Below, piece by piece: positions 34,605-42,692 of a stretch of DNA of 64,000 bases (positions within the stretch are counted from its first letter, which is position 1; each line of letters begins with the position of its first letter). Under the pieces are notes generated by a model. It worked only from the letters and a program-made list of their open reading frames with translations, was not told the origin of the DNA and did not search any database. The position numbers and the translations under genes were made by a program. The stretch is taken from positions 310,001 through 374,000 of the forward strand of contig JADJEF010000018.1 in the NCBI GenBank assembly GCA_016702335.1, in the 5' to 3' direction. The DNA comes from Rhodocyclaceae bacterium (GTDB lineage: Bacteria; Pseudomonadota; Gammaproteobacteria; Burkholderiales; Rhodocyclaceae).

Positions 34605-35093
34605 TTAGACAACTTCAGCGCGTTCGATGATGACGTCTTCGGCCGGAACGTTCTGGTGGAAGCCGGAGTTGCGTGTCTTGACCTTGCGAATCTTCTCGAC
34701 CACGTCCATGCCCTCGGTCACTTTGCCGAAGACGCAGTAGCCCCAACCGTCCTGACAACGGCCGTTATCCAGAAAGTCATTGTCGGAGACGTTGATGAAG
34801 AACTGCGCTGTGGCCGAGTGCGGGTCAGAGGTGCGCGCCATGGCGATCGTCCCGTTCTCGTTCTTCAAGCCGTTTTTGGCCTCGTTCTCGATGGGTTCGC
34901 CGACTTCCTTCTGCTTCATGCCCGGCTCAAATCCGCCACACTGGATCATGAAGCTGTCGATCACGCGATGGAAGATGGTGTTGTCGTACTGCCCGGACTC
35001 GACGTAGGCGATGAAGTTGGCGACGGTCTTGGGTGCCTTGTCGGCGAAAAGTTCAAGCGTAATGGCGCCGTGATTGGTCGTGAGTTTGATCAT
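34605..35093 (-). CDS. ppiB: Cyclophilin-type peptidyl-prolyl isomerase, cytoplasmic
   Basis: Catalyses cis/trans isomerisation of prolyl bonds. The 162-residue cyclophilin has no signal peptide; catalytic-site segments are FHRVIDSFMIQCGG and MARTSDPHSATAQFFIN. A paralogue with a signal peptide lies 24 bp upstream on the same strand, so one gene serves the cytoplasm and the other the periplasm. Confidence 0.93.
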   Translation of the reverse strand: MIKLTTNHGAITLELFADKAPKTVANFIAYVESGQYDNTIFHRVIDSFMIQCGGFEPGMKQKEVGEPIENEAKNGLKNENGTIAMARTSDPHSATAQFFINVSDNDFLDNGRCQDGWGYCVFGKVTEGMDVVEKIRKVKTRNSGFHQNVPAEDVIIERAEVV

Positions 35094-35117
35094 GATTCTT
35101 GGGCTTTCGTGAGGGGA

Positions 35118-35684
35118 TTATTTTTTCTCGGGAAGCAGGCGAACGCTTTCAATGATCACCGGCGCCTTGGGTACGTTCTGATGGCCGCCGGCATTGCCGG
35201 TGCTGACTTGGGCGATTTTGTCCAGAACAGGCAGGCCGTCAATCACCTTGCCGAAAACGGCATAGCCCCAGCCATCGAACGAGGGATAGTCGAGGTTTCC
35301 GTTGTCGTTGTGGTTGATGAAGAACTGTGAGCTGGCCGAGTGCGGTGCGCTGGTGCGGGCCATGGCGATGGTGCCACGATCGTTCTTGAGCCCGTTCTTG
35401 GCTTCGTTTTCGATCGAGGGGCGCTTGTTGGCTTTTTCAGTCATATTGGCGGTGAAGCCGCCGCCCTGAATCATGAAGCCGGGAATGACGCGGTGAAAAA
35501 TGGTGGCGTCGTAGAAACCGTCTTTCGTGTAGGCGAGAAAATTTTCAACGGACTTCGGTGCCTTGGCGGCGTTCAATTCAACGATGAGTGTGCCCATCGA
35601 AGTCTTGATTTCCACGCGAGGGTCCGCCGCATGAGCAGTCAGGGCAAGCAGGCTAAGAAGGAGCAGGGAGAAGCGACGCATCAT
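35118..35684 (-). CDS. ppiA: Cyclophilin-type peptidyl-prolyl isomerase, periplasmic
   Basis: Periplasmic prolyl isomerase. The ATG pair at 35684/35681 starts a signal peptide (MMRRFSLLLLSLLALTAHA, cleavage before ADP), followed by a cyclophilin domain with FHRVIPGFMIQGGGF and MARTSAPHSASSQFFIN. The frame is open another 280 bp upstream but those residues are not cyclophilin-like. It is clearly a paralogue of the adjacent ppiB. Length is 188 residues. Confidence 0.93.
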   Translation of the reverse strand: MMRRFSLLLLSLLALTAHAADPRVEIKTSMGTLIVELNAAKAPKSVENFLAYTKDGFYDATIFHRVIPGFMIQGGGFTANMTEKANKRPSIENEAKNGLKNDRGTIAMARTSAPHSASSQFFINHNDNGNLDYPSFDGWGYAVFGKVIDGLPVLDKIAQVSTGNAGGHQNVPKAPVIIESVRLLPEKK

Positions 35685-35746
35685 GGTCTCGCAGTAGTAA
35701 TGAAAAGGGTTCAGTAAATGCAGAAGGGTAGTTGCAATGATCGAGC

Positions 35747-37015
35747 CTACACGCTGCCTTCGAAGATGATTTTCCAGCGCCCGTCTTCCTTGATCCAGTA
35801 CTGGCGTTTGCGCATGGTGTTCTTCAGATTGTTGCTCTGATAGTCTTGATCGAAGGTGGTGACCACGTAGTCTTCCTTGCCCGGATTGCGGAACATGGAG
35901 AGGTTGTTGGCATGGACCTTGATCCACTCCTTGCCAGCATTGACGCGCTCCTTTTGGTCCATCCATTCGCTGTAATTTTGCTTGTTGGCGTGGAAGTTTC
36001 GCGAATAGTGGCTGGCGTAGCGCTTGAGATCACGACTCTCCCAGTCTTTGCGCCAGTTGTCGACCACCCCGGTGAGTGCAGCCCGCTCCGCTCGCCAGTC
36101 CTCAAGGGACAGCCACTCGACGTTGTCACTGACGATGACCGGCGTCAGGCCAACCTGCAGTTTGCCGGCAATGGCATCCAGATCTTTGTTGGGGAGCACG
36201 ATGCAGCCATCCGACGCATTGGGCGGGCGCGAGAAAGTGTCCGACATGGTGCCGTGCAGCCAGATGCCGGAACCGCCACGGCCCTGACGTTTGTCCCATT
36301 CGTTGGGGTAATTGAGCGGGAAGGCACCGGTGCCATAAAGATCCGCAAGGCGCTCACGACGCAGGTCAGCAGTGATGTGGTACACGCCGATCGGCGTCTT
36401 CTTGTCGCCTTCGCGATATTTGTCCGACCCCAGTTTGCCTTGCGTCACATAGTAGTCGGCGACAAAACGGGGAGTGCCTTCATGATTTTCAAAAAGGTAG
36501 AGCCGGGCCTTGTTCGTATCCATCACCAGCGCATGCTTCTGTCCGTCAGCCATCTGGGTGAGATACCGGGGAACCAGATTCGTCGGTGGCTTCGCCCGGT
36601 AAGCGTGCAGGCGGGCAATGGCTTCATGACGCAAGTCGGCGACTTTTTCCTGGGCGACGTCGGCGCGCCCTTCGCCAAAGCGCAACAGGGGGCGTGACCG
36701 TGCCAAGAGAAGATCCCCCTTGATCAGGTGTCCCAGGCGGAACTTCGGGTAGGCTTCGACCAGTTTGTCGACGCGCTGCAGCGCGATATCCAGATTGCCG
36801 TGCTCGATGTCGCCGAAAATTTCCGCCAGCATCGGCTCTGGTCCGGAGGCAAGCATGGATTTGAGCTCATTCTCATCCAGTTCGACCGTGCCCTTTGGCG
36901 CTGACGCCTGAGTGCCAGAGCGCGGATTGCCCAGATACATGGCGGCCGCACCGGACAACAGGGCGACTGAAATTCCAAAACCGACAGCCAGGCGCATGGA
37001 CAGTGCTCGAATCAC
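35747..37015 (-). CDS. L,D-transpeptidase (YkuD) with C-terminal NTF2-like domain
   Basis: Likely periplasmic peptidoglycan cross-linking or lipoprotein-anchoring enzyme. It has an N-terminal membrane anchor (about residues 7-28, LAVGFGISVALLSGAAAMYLG), a helical TPR-like region, a YkuD catalytic domain (roughly residues 155-300) with the HGT and SDGCIVLPN motifs that carry the catalytic histidine and cysteine, and a C-terminal domain of about 110 residues ending DGRWKIIFEGSV. That last domain resembles the end of the neighbouring TPR protein. I chose GTG 37015 because AGGAG lies ten bases upstream; ATG 36997 and TTG 37054 are alternatives. Confidence 0.85.
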   Translation of the reverse strand: MIRALSMRLAVGFGISVALLSGAAAMYLGNPRSGTQASAPKGTVELDENELKSMLASGPEPMLAEIFGDIEHGNLDIALQRVDKLVEAYPKFRLGHLIKGDLLLARSRPLLRFGEGRADVAQEKVADLRHEAIARLHAYRAKPPTNLVPRYLTQMADGQKHALVMDTNKARLYLFENHEGTPRFVADYYVTQGKLGSDKYREGDKKTPIGVYHITADLRRERLADLYGTGAFPLNYPNEWDKRQGRGGSGIWLHGTMSDTFSRPPNASDGCIVLPNKDLDAIAGKLQVGLTPVIVSDNVEWLSLEDWRAERAALTGVVDNWRKDWESRDLKRYASHYSRNFHANKQNYSEWMDQKERVNAGKEWIKVHANNLSMFRNPGKEDYVVTTFDQDYQSNNLKNTMRKRQYWIKEDGRWKIIFEGSV

Positions 37016-37028
37016 GTCGGAGGAGCTC

Positions 37029-38117
37029 CTATCCGCCGACCGATTCCTGAACAATCTGCCAGCGCCCGTCGCGCTGGATCATGTCCAGCCGCTTGCTGGT
37101 ATTAATGTCCAGCTTTCCTGAGCGATAGCCCTGACGGAAACTCGCTACCGCACGATTTCCATCGACAGAGACTTTTAAATTGGCGACGGAAACCTCGATG
37201 TCCCCCGGCCTGTCGATACGCTGCCGACGCTCGGTTTCCCACGCACTGCGCGACTTGCCACCGGGAACCTTGAATTCTTTGGCATAGGCAGCAAGGTAGT
37301 TCTTTACGTCCTTGCGTTGCCAGGCGGCAGCCCAACTCTCAACCGCAGTGGCTACCTTTTTCGTCTCGTTCGCTGCCGGTTGGGTGGGCGGCTCAGCCGG
37401 CTTGGGCATGGCCGGCTTGGGCTCGGCGACCGGGGCTGCAACCGTCGTAGGCACCACGGGAGCCGGTGCTGGCGGCGCTATTACCGCTGGCGGCGGCGTC
37501 GGTACTTGCGGTGCACTTGCCACTACCACCGGCTTGACCGGCTCGGGGGGCACGGGCTTGCCAATCTTTGCCGGGCTGCCCATCAGGTCGCGTATCAATG
37601 CCAGTTTTTGCTGCGCCGACGAGTTGGATGAGTCCAGTTGCAAGGCCTTGTCATAGGCTTGAGTGGCCAAACGAGCGTAGATGTCGCCAAGATTTTCGTG
37701 CGCGGTGGCATAGGCCGGGTGCGTACGAATGGCTGTTTCCAAGGCCGTCTTGGCCTTGTCGTACTGCTTTTGTTGCGCGTAGATGACGGCAAGATTGTTA
37801 TAAGGCTCGGGCAGCGTCGGGAACTCCTCGGTCAGTTTCTGAAACAGGCCGATGGCAGCGTCGGTCTTGCCCATTTCCGTCAGGGCGATGCCCTTGAGAA
37901 ACCGCGCCTGCGGATCGCTTGGTTTTTGTGCCAAAGCCTTGTCGAGCAGTTCCTGCGCCTGTGCGAACTTGCCCTGTTTGATCAGTGCCCCGGCGTCCTG
38001 AACAGTGTCTGCACGGGCGCACATGGAAGCGGCTACGCTAAGGGCTGCAAGGCCTGCGGTGACATAGCGTCGAGCACTGGGGGAAAGGGGAGCGAAGCGG
38101 GCGGGCAGCAGGGGCAT
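37029..38117 (-). CDS. Secreted TPR protein with C-terminal NTF2-like domain
   Basis: Function unknown. The 362-residue protein has a signal peptide (cleavage probably after CARA), three to four TPR units (about residues 38-180, for example ALIKQGKFAQAQELLDKALAQKPSD), a Pro/Ala/Val-rich linker (about 185-255) and a C-terminal domain (about 255-362, ESWAAAWQRKDVKNYLAAYA to DGRWQIVQESV). It precedes the L,D-transpeptidase gene on the same strand with a 13-bp gap and shares that gene's C-terminal domain, so the two products probably act together in the periplasm. Confidence 0.75.
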   Translation of the reverse strand: MPLLPARFAPLSPSARRYVTAGLAALSVAASMCARADTVQDAGALIKQGKFAQAQELLDKALAQKPSDPQARFLKGIALTEMGKTDAAIGLFQKLTEEFPTLPEPYNNLAVIYAQQKQYDKAKTALETAIRTHPAYATAHENLGDIYARLATQAYDKALQLDSSNSSAQQKLALIRDLMGSPAKIGKPVPPEPVKPVVVASAPQVPTPPPAVIAPPAPAPVVPTTVAAPVAEPKPAMPKPAEPPTQPAANETKKVATAVESWAAAWQRKDVKNYLAAYAKEFKVPGGKSRSAWETERRQRIDRPGDIEVSVANLKVSVDGNRAVASFRQGYRSGKLDINTSKRLDMIQRDGRWQIVQESVGG

Positions 38118-38381
38118 GGTAAACTTTGGGTTTGGGGCAGCTCAAGAAACCCGGGGAAATCGAAGTCCGGATTGAGGCGCCCCTGGTTGTTAAAAAGCGC
38201 TTTCGGCGATGCAGTGCGCAGCTGCGATAATCACGAGCCCCATTTTATCAAGTGTTGCCCGCTTTCGATGGCTGCCGCGGGCAATTGGTTCCTCCGATTT
38301 GCTGCCTAAACGGGGCGCATCTTTGCTGTTTTAACGTATTTGACTACCCCGCTTGGGCTAGTCACCTGCAATAACTTTCTC

Positions 38382-39758
38382 ATGCTGAAAATTCACAATT
38401 CCCTGACGCGCGAAAAACAAGACTTCGTTCCGATTGAGCCGGGCAAGGTGCGCATGTATGTGTGCGGTCTGACAGTGCAGGATGTGCCGCACCTTGGGCA
38501 TGCGCGCACCTTTATTGCGTTTGACCTGATTCAGCGCTGGTTGCGGGCCTCGGGGTTCGACGTGATCTATGTGCGCAACATCACCGATATCGACGACAAG
38601 ATCATCCGTCGAGCAGGCGAAAATGGCGAGACGATTTATGCGCTGACGGATCGCATGATCGCGGCCATGCAGGCTGATTTTTCCGCCTTGGGCCTGCAAG
38701 CGCCGCAGCACGAGCCGCGTGCTACCGAGTATGTGCCGCAGATGCATGAGATCATCGCGGCACTCGAAAAAAAAGGCCTGGCCTACCAGGCGGGCGACGG
38801 CGATGTCAATTTCGCCGTGCGCTCGTTCGACGGCTATGGCAAGTTGTCCGGCAAGTCGCTTGACGATCTGCGTGCCGGTGAGCGGGTGGCGATCGACCAG
38901 GCGAAGCGTGATCCCCTGGATTTTGTGTTGTGGAAGTCAGCCAAGGACTCCGAGCCTGCCGAGAGCAAGTGGGATTCGCCCTGGGGGGCAGGGCGCCCCG
39001 GTTGGCATATCGAGTGCTCGGCCATGGCCTGCAGCGTTCTTGGCAAGACCATTGATATTCATGGTGGCGGGCCCGACCTGAAATTTCCTCATCACGAGAA
39101 CGAGATCGCCCAGAGTGAAGGTGCTCATGGCGTGGCCTTTGCCAATGTCTGGATGCACTCGGGGGCACTGAACGTTGCTCAGGAAAAGATGAGCAAATCG
39201 CTGGGTAATTTCTTCACCGTACGCGATGCGCTGGCGAAATACGATGCCGAGGTGCTGCGCTATTTTGTGGTTCGGTCGCATTACCGCAGCATCGTCAATT
39301 TTTCGCCGGAACAGCTGAACGAATCACATGCGGCGCTCCGTCGGCTCTACACGGCATTGCGCGGGCATGAGGCCGTAGTGGCGGCGGTGGACTGGTCAGA
39401 AGCCCATGCGGCCCGCTTTCGGCAGGCCATGGACGATGACTTCAATACGCCCGAGGCGGTGGCGGCTCTGTTCGATCTGGCGACCGAAATCAATCGGGGC
39501 TCGACCGCTCTGGTCTCTCAACTGAAGGGATTGGGCGCGGTGCTGGGTCTTTTGCAGCGCGACCCGCAGGTGTTTCTGCATGCCGCAGCGGGGGAGTCGG
39601 CCGTCGATGCGGTCGAGGTCGATGCCAAGGTCGCGGCGCGCATTGCCGCCAAGAGCGCGAGGAATTTTGCCGAGGCCGACCGCATTCGCGACGAACTGAA
39701 AGCGGCCGGCATCGTTCTCGAGGACGGCCCTGGTGGCACAACCTGGCGTCGGGCGTGA
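38382..39758 (+). CDS. cysS: Cysteinyl-tRNA synthetase
   Basis: Charges tRNA-Cys; its tRNA is encoded at 17.3 kb. Class I motifs: HLGHARTF (HIGH variant) and KMSKSLGNF (KMSKS). Zinc ligands include YVCGLTVQD and the WHIECSAM segment. The ATG at 38382 gives 458 residues, normal; the upstream in-frame TTG does not match the family. It is divergent from the TPR gene across 264 bp in which I see no clear promoter. An A8 run lies in the codons at 38767-38774. Confidence 0.97.
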   Translation: MLKIHNSLTREKQDFVPIEPGKVRMYVCGLTVQDVPHLGHARTFIAFDLIQRWLRASGFDVIYVRNITDIDDKIIRRAGENGETIYALTDRMIAAMQADFSALGLQAPQHEPRATEYVPQMHEIIAALEKKGLAYQAGDGDVNFAVRSFDGYGKLSGKSLDDLRAGERVAIDQAKRDPLDFVLWKSAKDSEPAESKWDSPWGAGRPGWHIECSAMACSVLGKTIDIHGGGPDLKFPHHENEIAQSEGAHGVAFANVWMHSGALNVAQEKMSKSLGNFFTVRDALAKYDAEVLRYFVVRSHYRSIVNFSPEQLNESHAALRRLYTALRGHEAVVAAVDWSEAHAARFRQAMDDDFNTPEAVAALFDLATEINRGSTALVSQLKGLGAVLGLLQRDPQVFLHAAAGESAVDAVEVDAKVAARIAAKSARNFAEADRIRDELKAAGIVLEDGPGGTTWRRA

Positions 39759-39803
39759 GGGGCGACAGGTCATTGTCTCGACGCGCCTCTACCGGGCGTC
39801 GTC

Positions 39804-39833
39804 AATCGCCGTGTCACCAGCGCCGACTTGCGG
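39804..39833 (-). repeat. Dispersed 30-bp repeat, copy E (after cysS)
   Basis: Intergenic copy with the full consensus, 45 bp after the cysS stop. It lies in a 331-bp gene-free stretch (39759-40089) that also holds a long hairpin and one arm of an inverted repeat. Confidence 0.9.
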
Positions 39834-39856
39834 AATTCTTTCTGCTTACCTGCGAA

Positions 39857-39902
39857 GCTACAACGAAGAACAGTCCCTTCAGGGGCTGTTCTTCGTTGTA
39901 GC
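39857..39902. repeat. Very long near-perfect hairpin downstream of cysS
   Basis: Arms of 21 bases (outer 17 perfect, GCTACAACGAAGAACAG with its complement; then one G-T pair and three G-C pairs) close on a four-base TTCA loop. There is no T tract after it. It may terminate or stabilise the cysS transcript, or be part of a small palindromic element. Confidence 0.85.
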
Positions 39903-39928
39903 TCTCTCTCACCCCGGATAGCTACAAT
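39896..39928 (+). repeat. Left inverted-repeat element around small ORF
   Basis: TTGTAGC and GCTACAA terminal arms seven bases long enclose CTCTCACCCCGGATAGC (39906-39922). That 17-mer recurs as an exact inverted copy at 40385-40401. The left arm is also the right side of the long hairpin. From here to the small ORF start I see nothing further. Confidence 0.7.
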
Positions 39929-40089
39929 CAACGTCATCCACTCCGTTTTCATGTTGAAAACCTGCGCGCCGCCCTGCAAGGAATCGCTATTTCAAAAGCT
40001 GGTAGCCCTGCGGCGCTCAAAATGAAGAAATGCGCCGAAATGGCCTTAGCGAATTTGATCTAAACTAATCCAACACCGGAGAGAAAGCG

Positions 40090-40320
40090 ATGAGCGATAA
40101 CGTGGACAACCTGCTGCTAGAACACCTAAAAGCGATACGCGCCGACGTGCGCGAAATCCGTGAAGACCTGCGGGAAATCAAAATGCGAATAGGGCAGCTA
40201 GATATCGGCGTCGCCGGTATTCGCCGCGAAATCGCCCATGCCGAAGAGGTGGACGCAATCAGCGGTGTACGCATCGACCGACTGCAAGAACGCATGGAAC
40301 GCCGCCTAGAGTTATCGTAA
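40090..40320 (+). CDS. Small coiled-coil protein
   Basis: A 76-residue, highly charged protein with heptad-like spacing throughout (LLLEHLKAIRADVREIREDLREIKMRIG), predicted as a coiled coil by eye. GGAGAGAAAGC lies just before the ATG. Similar short coiled-coil ORFs of the MSDN-VDNLLLEHLKAIR type are scattered in accessory DNA of Proteobacteria; I know of no assigned function. It is enclosed by 17-bp inverted repeats and followed by a terminator, which suggests a small independent unit. Confidence 0.65.
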   Translation: MSDNVDNLLLEHLKAIRADVREIREDLREIKMRIGQLDIGVAGIRREIAHAEEVDAISGVRIDRLQERMERRLELS

Positions 40321-40378
40321 GCTCGGGGCCGCTCTATTCTTGCTGCGCATCGAGCGCAGCGGGAATATGATTCGCTCC

Positions 40379-40414
40379 ATTGTTGCTATCCGGGGTGAGA
40401 GCCGTTGCTACAAT
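40379..40414 (-). repeat. Right inverted-repeat element around small ORF
   Basis: Contains the exact inverted copy (40385-40401) of the 17-mer at 39906-39922, plus ATTGT and GCTACAAT ends. TACAAT here and at the left copy could also serve as a -10 box. It is part of the 389-bp gene-free stretch 40321-40709. Confidence 0.7.
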
Positions 40415-40441
40415 AAAGATTCTGAAAATGAATCTGTATCC

Positions 40442-40473
40442 AAAAGCCCGACGGCTAAACCCGTTGGGCTTTT
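40442..40473. terminator. Bidirectional intrinsic terminator
   Basis: Thirteen-base stem (AAAAGCCCGACGG with CCGTTGGGCTTTT, one G-T pair) and a six-base loop; T run on one strand and A run on the other allow use from both sides. Confidence 0.85.
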
Positions 40474-40515
40474 CCATTATGCAGGTCTGGTGATGAAGTC
40501 GCTATGTTGGTTGCG

Positions 40516-40545
40516 AATCGCCGTCCCACCAGCGCCGACTTGCGG
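40516..40545 (-). repeat. Dispersed 30-bp repeat, copy F
   Basis: Intergenic copy between the terminator and the orphan gene at 40.7 kb; full core AAGTCGGCGCTGG on the minus strand. Between it and 40710 I see only a short purine-rich ribosome-binding region. Confidence 0.9.
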
Positions 40546-40709
40546 AACGTCGGTCGCGTGATCATTCGGGTTCGCCGTTCTGCGTAGAAATCGACCGAAA
40601 AACCGCCTCTAGTCGAGGCTAGGCATAGTTGTTCCCCTGATAAATTCCTCCCATCTATTCCGGGGCGCTCTTGCGGGCGCAGCGGCCGTGTCAAAGGGAG
40701 TCGTGATTC

Positions 40710-41447
40710 ATGGCAAACGTCCAGATCTTCAAGAAAGAAGTGCCACCGATCTCGGTGCACGCTCTGGAAAGCGAGTTAAGTACGCTGGCCAGTCTCGTTG
40801 AGGATTGGAGCAGATGCTCCGCTGTGCGCGTAAAAGATCAGCTATTCAAGAAGATCACCGCACGTCTGCATCCTGATCTGCTCAAGGCTTTGGTGATGAT
40901 TGCCCAGAAGCAGACCAGCGCCATACTAAAAAATCGCGAGAAAGCCACGTTGACCTTTTTGGGGCGTGTTCGCCTCTATGGTTTTACGCAGCGCCACTTC
41001 ATGCAGTGGGTGGACGTGTTGATCACCGAGGATGGCACGCCGGTGTTAAGGCGCGTTTCGCTCTCGGAAGACGGTATGGAGTTCTATTCCTTCACGTGGG
41101 CGGGGTGTACTTCTATTGCGTGCACCGATACCGAGCGTTGGGATTACGCACGCAAAATTTGGGTTTGGGACTCCGCCGGCACGGAAGAAAGCTCGATCGT
41201 TCGGCGTGACGGTGTGCTTCCGCATCTGCCATTGCACATGAGTCGCTATGATCAGTTCGAGGTTTACGACTGGGAGCGCCATCTCCAGTATTCCTCGATG
41301 ACGGCGCTCTTTCAGGCCATTGACCGGGTAGGCAAGGGGGCGATGGATCAACTGGAAAAGAACGAGGTTCTTGACCTGCTCAACGATGCGCAAGCCGACA
41401 TGAACCCCCTGTGGTCGCACTGGGCGCGCGAGGCCGAGTACGACTGA
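40710..41447 (+). CDS. Conserved-looking hypothetical protein (orphan)
   Basis: Not recognised. The 245-residue protein has no signal peptide, membrane segment or known motif that I can see. It is aromatic- and tryptophan-rich (WVDVLI, FTWAGC, ERWDYARKIWVWD, WERHLQY, LWSHWARE) with a helical N-terminal part containing VKDQLFKKITARLHPDLLKAL. Codon use looks like its neighbours, and GGGAG lies about 12 bases before the ATG, so it is probably expressed. It stands alone: a terminator precedes it and another hairpin follows directly after the stop. Confidence 0.75.
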   Translation: MANVQIFKKEVPPISVHALESELSTLASLVEDWSRCSAVRVKDQLFKKITARLHPDLLKALVMIAQKQTSAILKNREKATLTFLGRVRLYGFTQRHFMQWVDVLITEDGTPVLRRVSLSEDGMEFYSFTWAGCTSIACTDTERWDYARKIWVWDSAGTEESSIVRRDGVLPHLPLHMSRYDQFEVYDWERHLQYSSMTALFQAIDRVGKGAMDQLEKNEVLDLLNDAQADMNPLWSHWAREAEYD

Positions 41448-41474
41448 CGTGAAGTCTGTAAGCAGACTTCACGT
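41447..41474. terminator. Hairpin between convergent orphan gene and dnaJ
   Basis: Twelve-base perfect stem (ACGTGAAGTCTG with CAGACTTCACGT) and loop TAAG. It begins at the last base of the orphan stop codon and ends nine bases before the dnaJ stop. There is no long T tract, but it probably terminates both genes. Confidence 0.7.
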
Positions 41475-41482
41475 CCTGTGCT

Positions 41483-42601
41483 TTAGCCGCTGAAAAATTC
41501 CTTGACCTTGTCCATCCAGCCCTGCGCCTTGGGGTTGTGGCGCTCGGTATTGCCCTGGCTGATCTCTTCAAATTCCTGCAGCAGTTCGCGCTGACGCTCC
41601 GTCAGATTGACGGGTGTCTCGATAACTACATGGCACATCAGATCACCGGGGCTGACTGAACGCACCCCCTTGATTCCCTTGCCGCGCAGACGAAATACTT
41701 TGCCGGTCTGCGTTTCGGAAGGCACTTTCAGGCGCGCCACGCCATCGAGCGTCGGAATTTCTATTTCACCGCCGAGCGCGGCCGTGCTGATGCTGATCGG
41801 CATTTCGCAATGCAGATCGTCATGGTCACGCTTGAATACGGTGTGTGGCTTGAGATGCACCTGCACATACAAATCACCGGCCGGGCCGCCGTTCATGCCA
41901 TGCTCGCCCTCACCGGAGAGCCGTATACGATCGCCCTCGTCGATTCCGGCGGGGATTTTCACTGACAGGGTTTTTTGTTCCTTGATGCGCCCGGCACCGT
42001 GACAACTCGGGCAGGGATCGGGGATGTAGCGTCCGGTGCCATGGCACTTCGGGCACGTCTGCTGGATCGAGAAGAAACCCTGCTGCATGCGTACCTGGCC
42101 GTGGCCGCCGCACGTCGGGCACTGCTTCGGCTCCGTGCCTTTCTTGGCACCCGTGCCATTGCACGGCTCACATTCGGCCATGGTGGGAATGCGAATGCGG
42201 GTTTCGGTACCACGTGCGGCATCCTCGAGCGAAACCTCAAGGTTGTAACGCAGATCGGCACCCCGGTAGACGTTGGATCGGCCGCCGCCACCGGCGCGTC
42301 CGCCACCGAAAATGTCGCCAAAAATATCCGAGAAGGCATCGGCAAAGCCGCCCATTCCGGCACCGCCCGCCTGTGGATCGACGCCGGCGTGACCGTACTG
42401 GTCGTAGGCGGGGCGCTTCTTGGCATCGGAAAGAATCTCGTAGGCTTCTTTCGCCTCCTTGAACTGCTCTTCAGCCTTGGGGTTATCTGGATTGCGGTCC
42501 GGATGGAACTTCATGGCCAGCTTGCGGTAGGCCTTTTTGATGTCATCGTCGCTGGCGTCACGATTGACACCGAGAACCTGATAGTAGTCGCGCTTGGACA
42601 T
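41483..42601 (-). CDS. dnaJ: Chaperone DnaJ (Hsp40)
   Basis: Co-chaperone that delivers substrates to DnaK and stimulates its ATPase. J domain with HPD (KFHPDRNPDNP), Gly/Phe-rich linker (GGAGMGGFADAFSDIFGDIFGG), four CxxCxGxG zinc-finger repeats starting CEPCNGTG, CPTCGGHG, CPKCHGTG and CPSCHGAG, then the C-terminal domain. Length is 372 residues. It follows dnaK in the grpE-dnaK-dnaJ operon, with an inverted repeat in the 91-bp gap. Confidence 0.98.
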   Translation of the reverse strand: MSKRDYYQVLGVNRDASDDDIKKAYRKLAMKFHPDRNPDNPKAEEQFKEAKEAYEILSDAKKRPAYDQYGHAGVDPQAGGAGMGGFADAFSDIFGDIFGGGRAGGGGRSNVYRGADLRYNLEVSLEDAARGTETRIRIPTMAECEPCNGTGAKKGTEPKQCPTCGGHGQVRMQQGFFSIQQTCPKCHGTGRYIPDPCPSCHGAGRIKEQKTLSVKIPAGIDEGDRIRLSGEGEHGMNGGPAGDLYVQVHLKPHTVFKRDHDDLHCEMPISISTAALGGEIEIPTLDGVARLKVPSETQTGKVFRLRGKGIKGVRSVSPGDLMCHVVIETPVNLTERQRELLQEFEEISQGNTERHNPKAQGWMDKVKEFFSG

Positions 42602-42640
42602 GGTAGTTGCAGTTTAGTAGCGGGCAATACAAAGACGAAG

Positions 42641-42671
42641 GGGCCGCCGCCGAAAACCAGGCTGGCGGCCC
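42641..42671 (-). terminator. Inverted repeat between dnaK and dnaJ
   Basis: Eight-base arms GGGCCGCC and GGCGGCCC around a 15-base loop, without a T tract. It may lower dnaJ expression relative to dnaK or protect the dnaK message; this is inference from position. Confidence 0.45.
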
Positions 42672-42692
42672 GCCGAGGGCAGGATAGGGTGC

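Noticed and set aside
34656..35330. 224-codon frame antisense to ppiB/ppiA
   Set aside because: Shadow of two cyclophilin genes, spanning the gap between them.
38767..38774. A8 run in cysS as a phase-variable tract
   Set aside because: cysS is essential and the codons are ordinary Glu-Lys-Lys; no sign of regulation.
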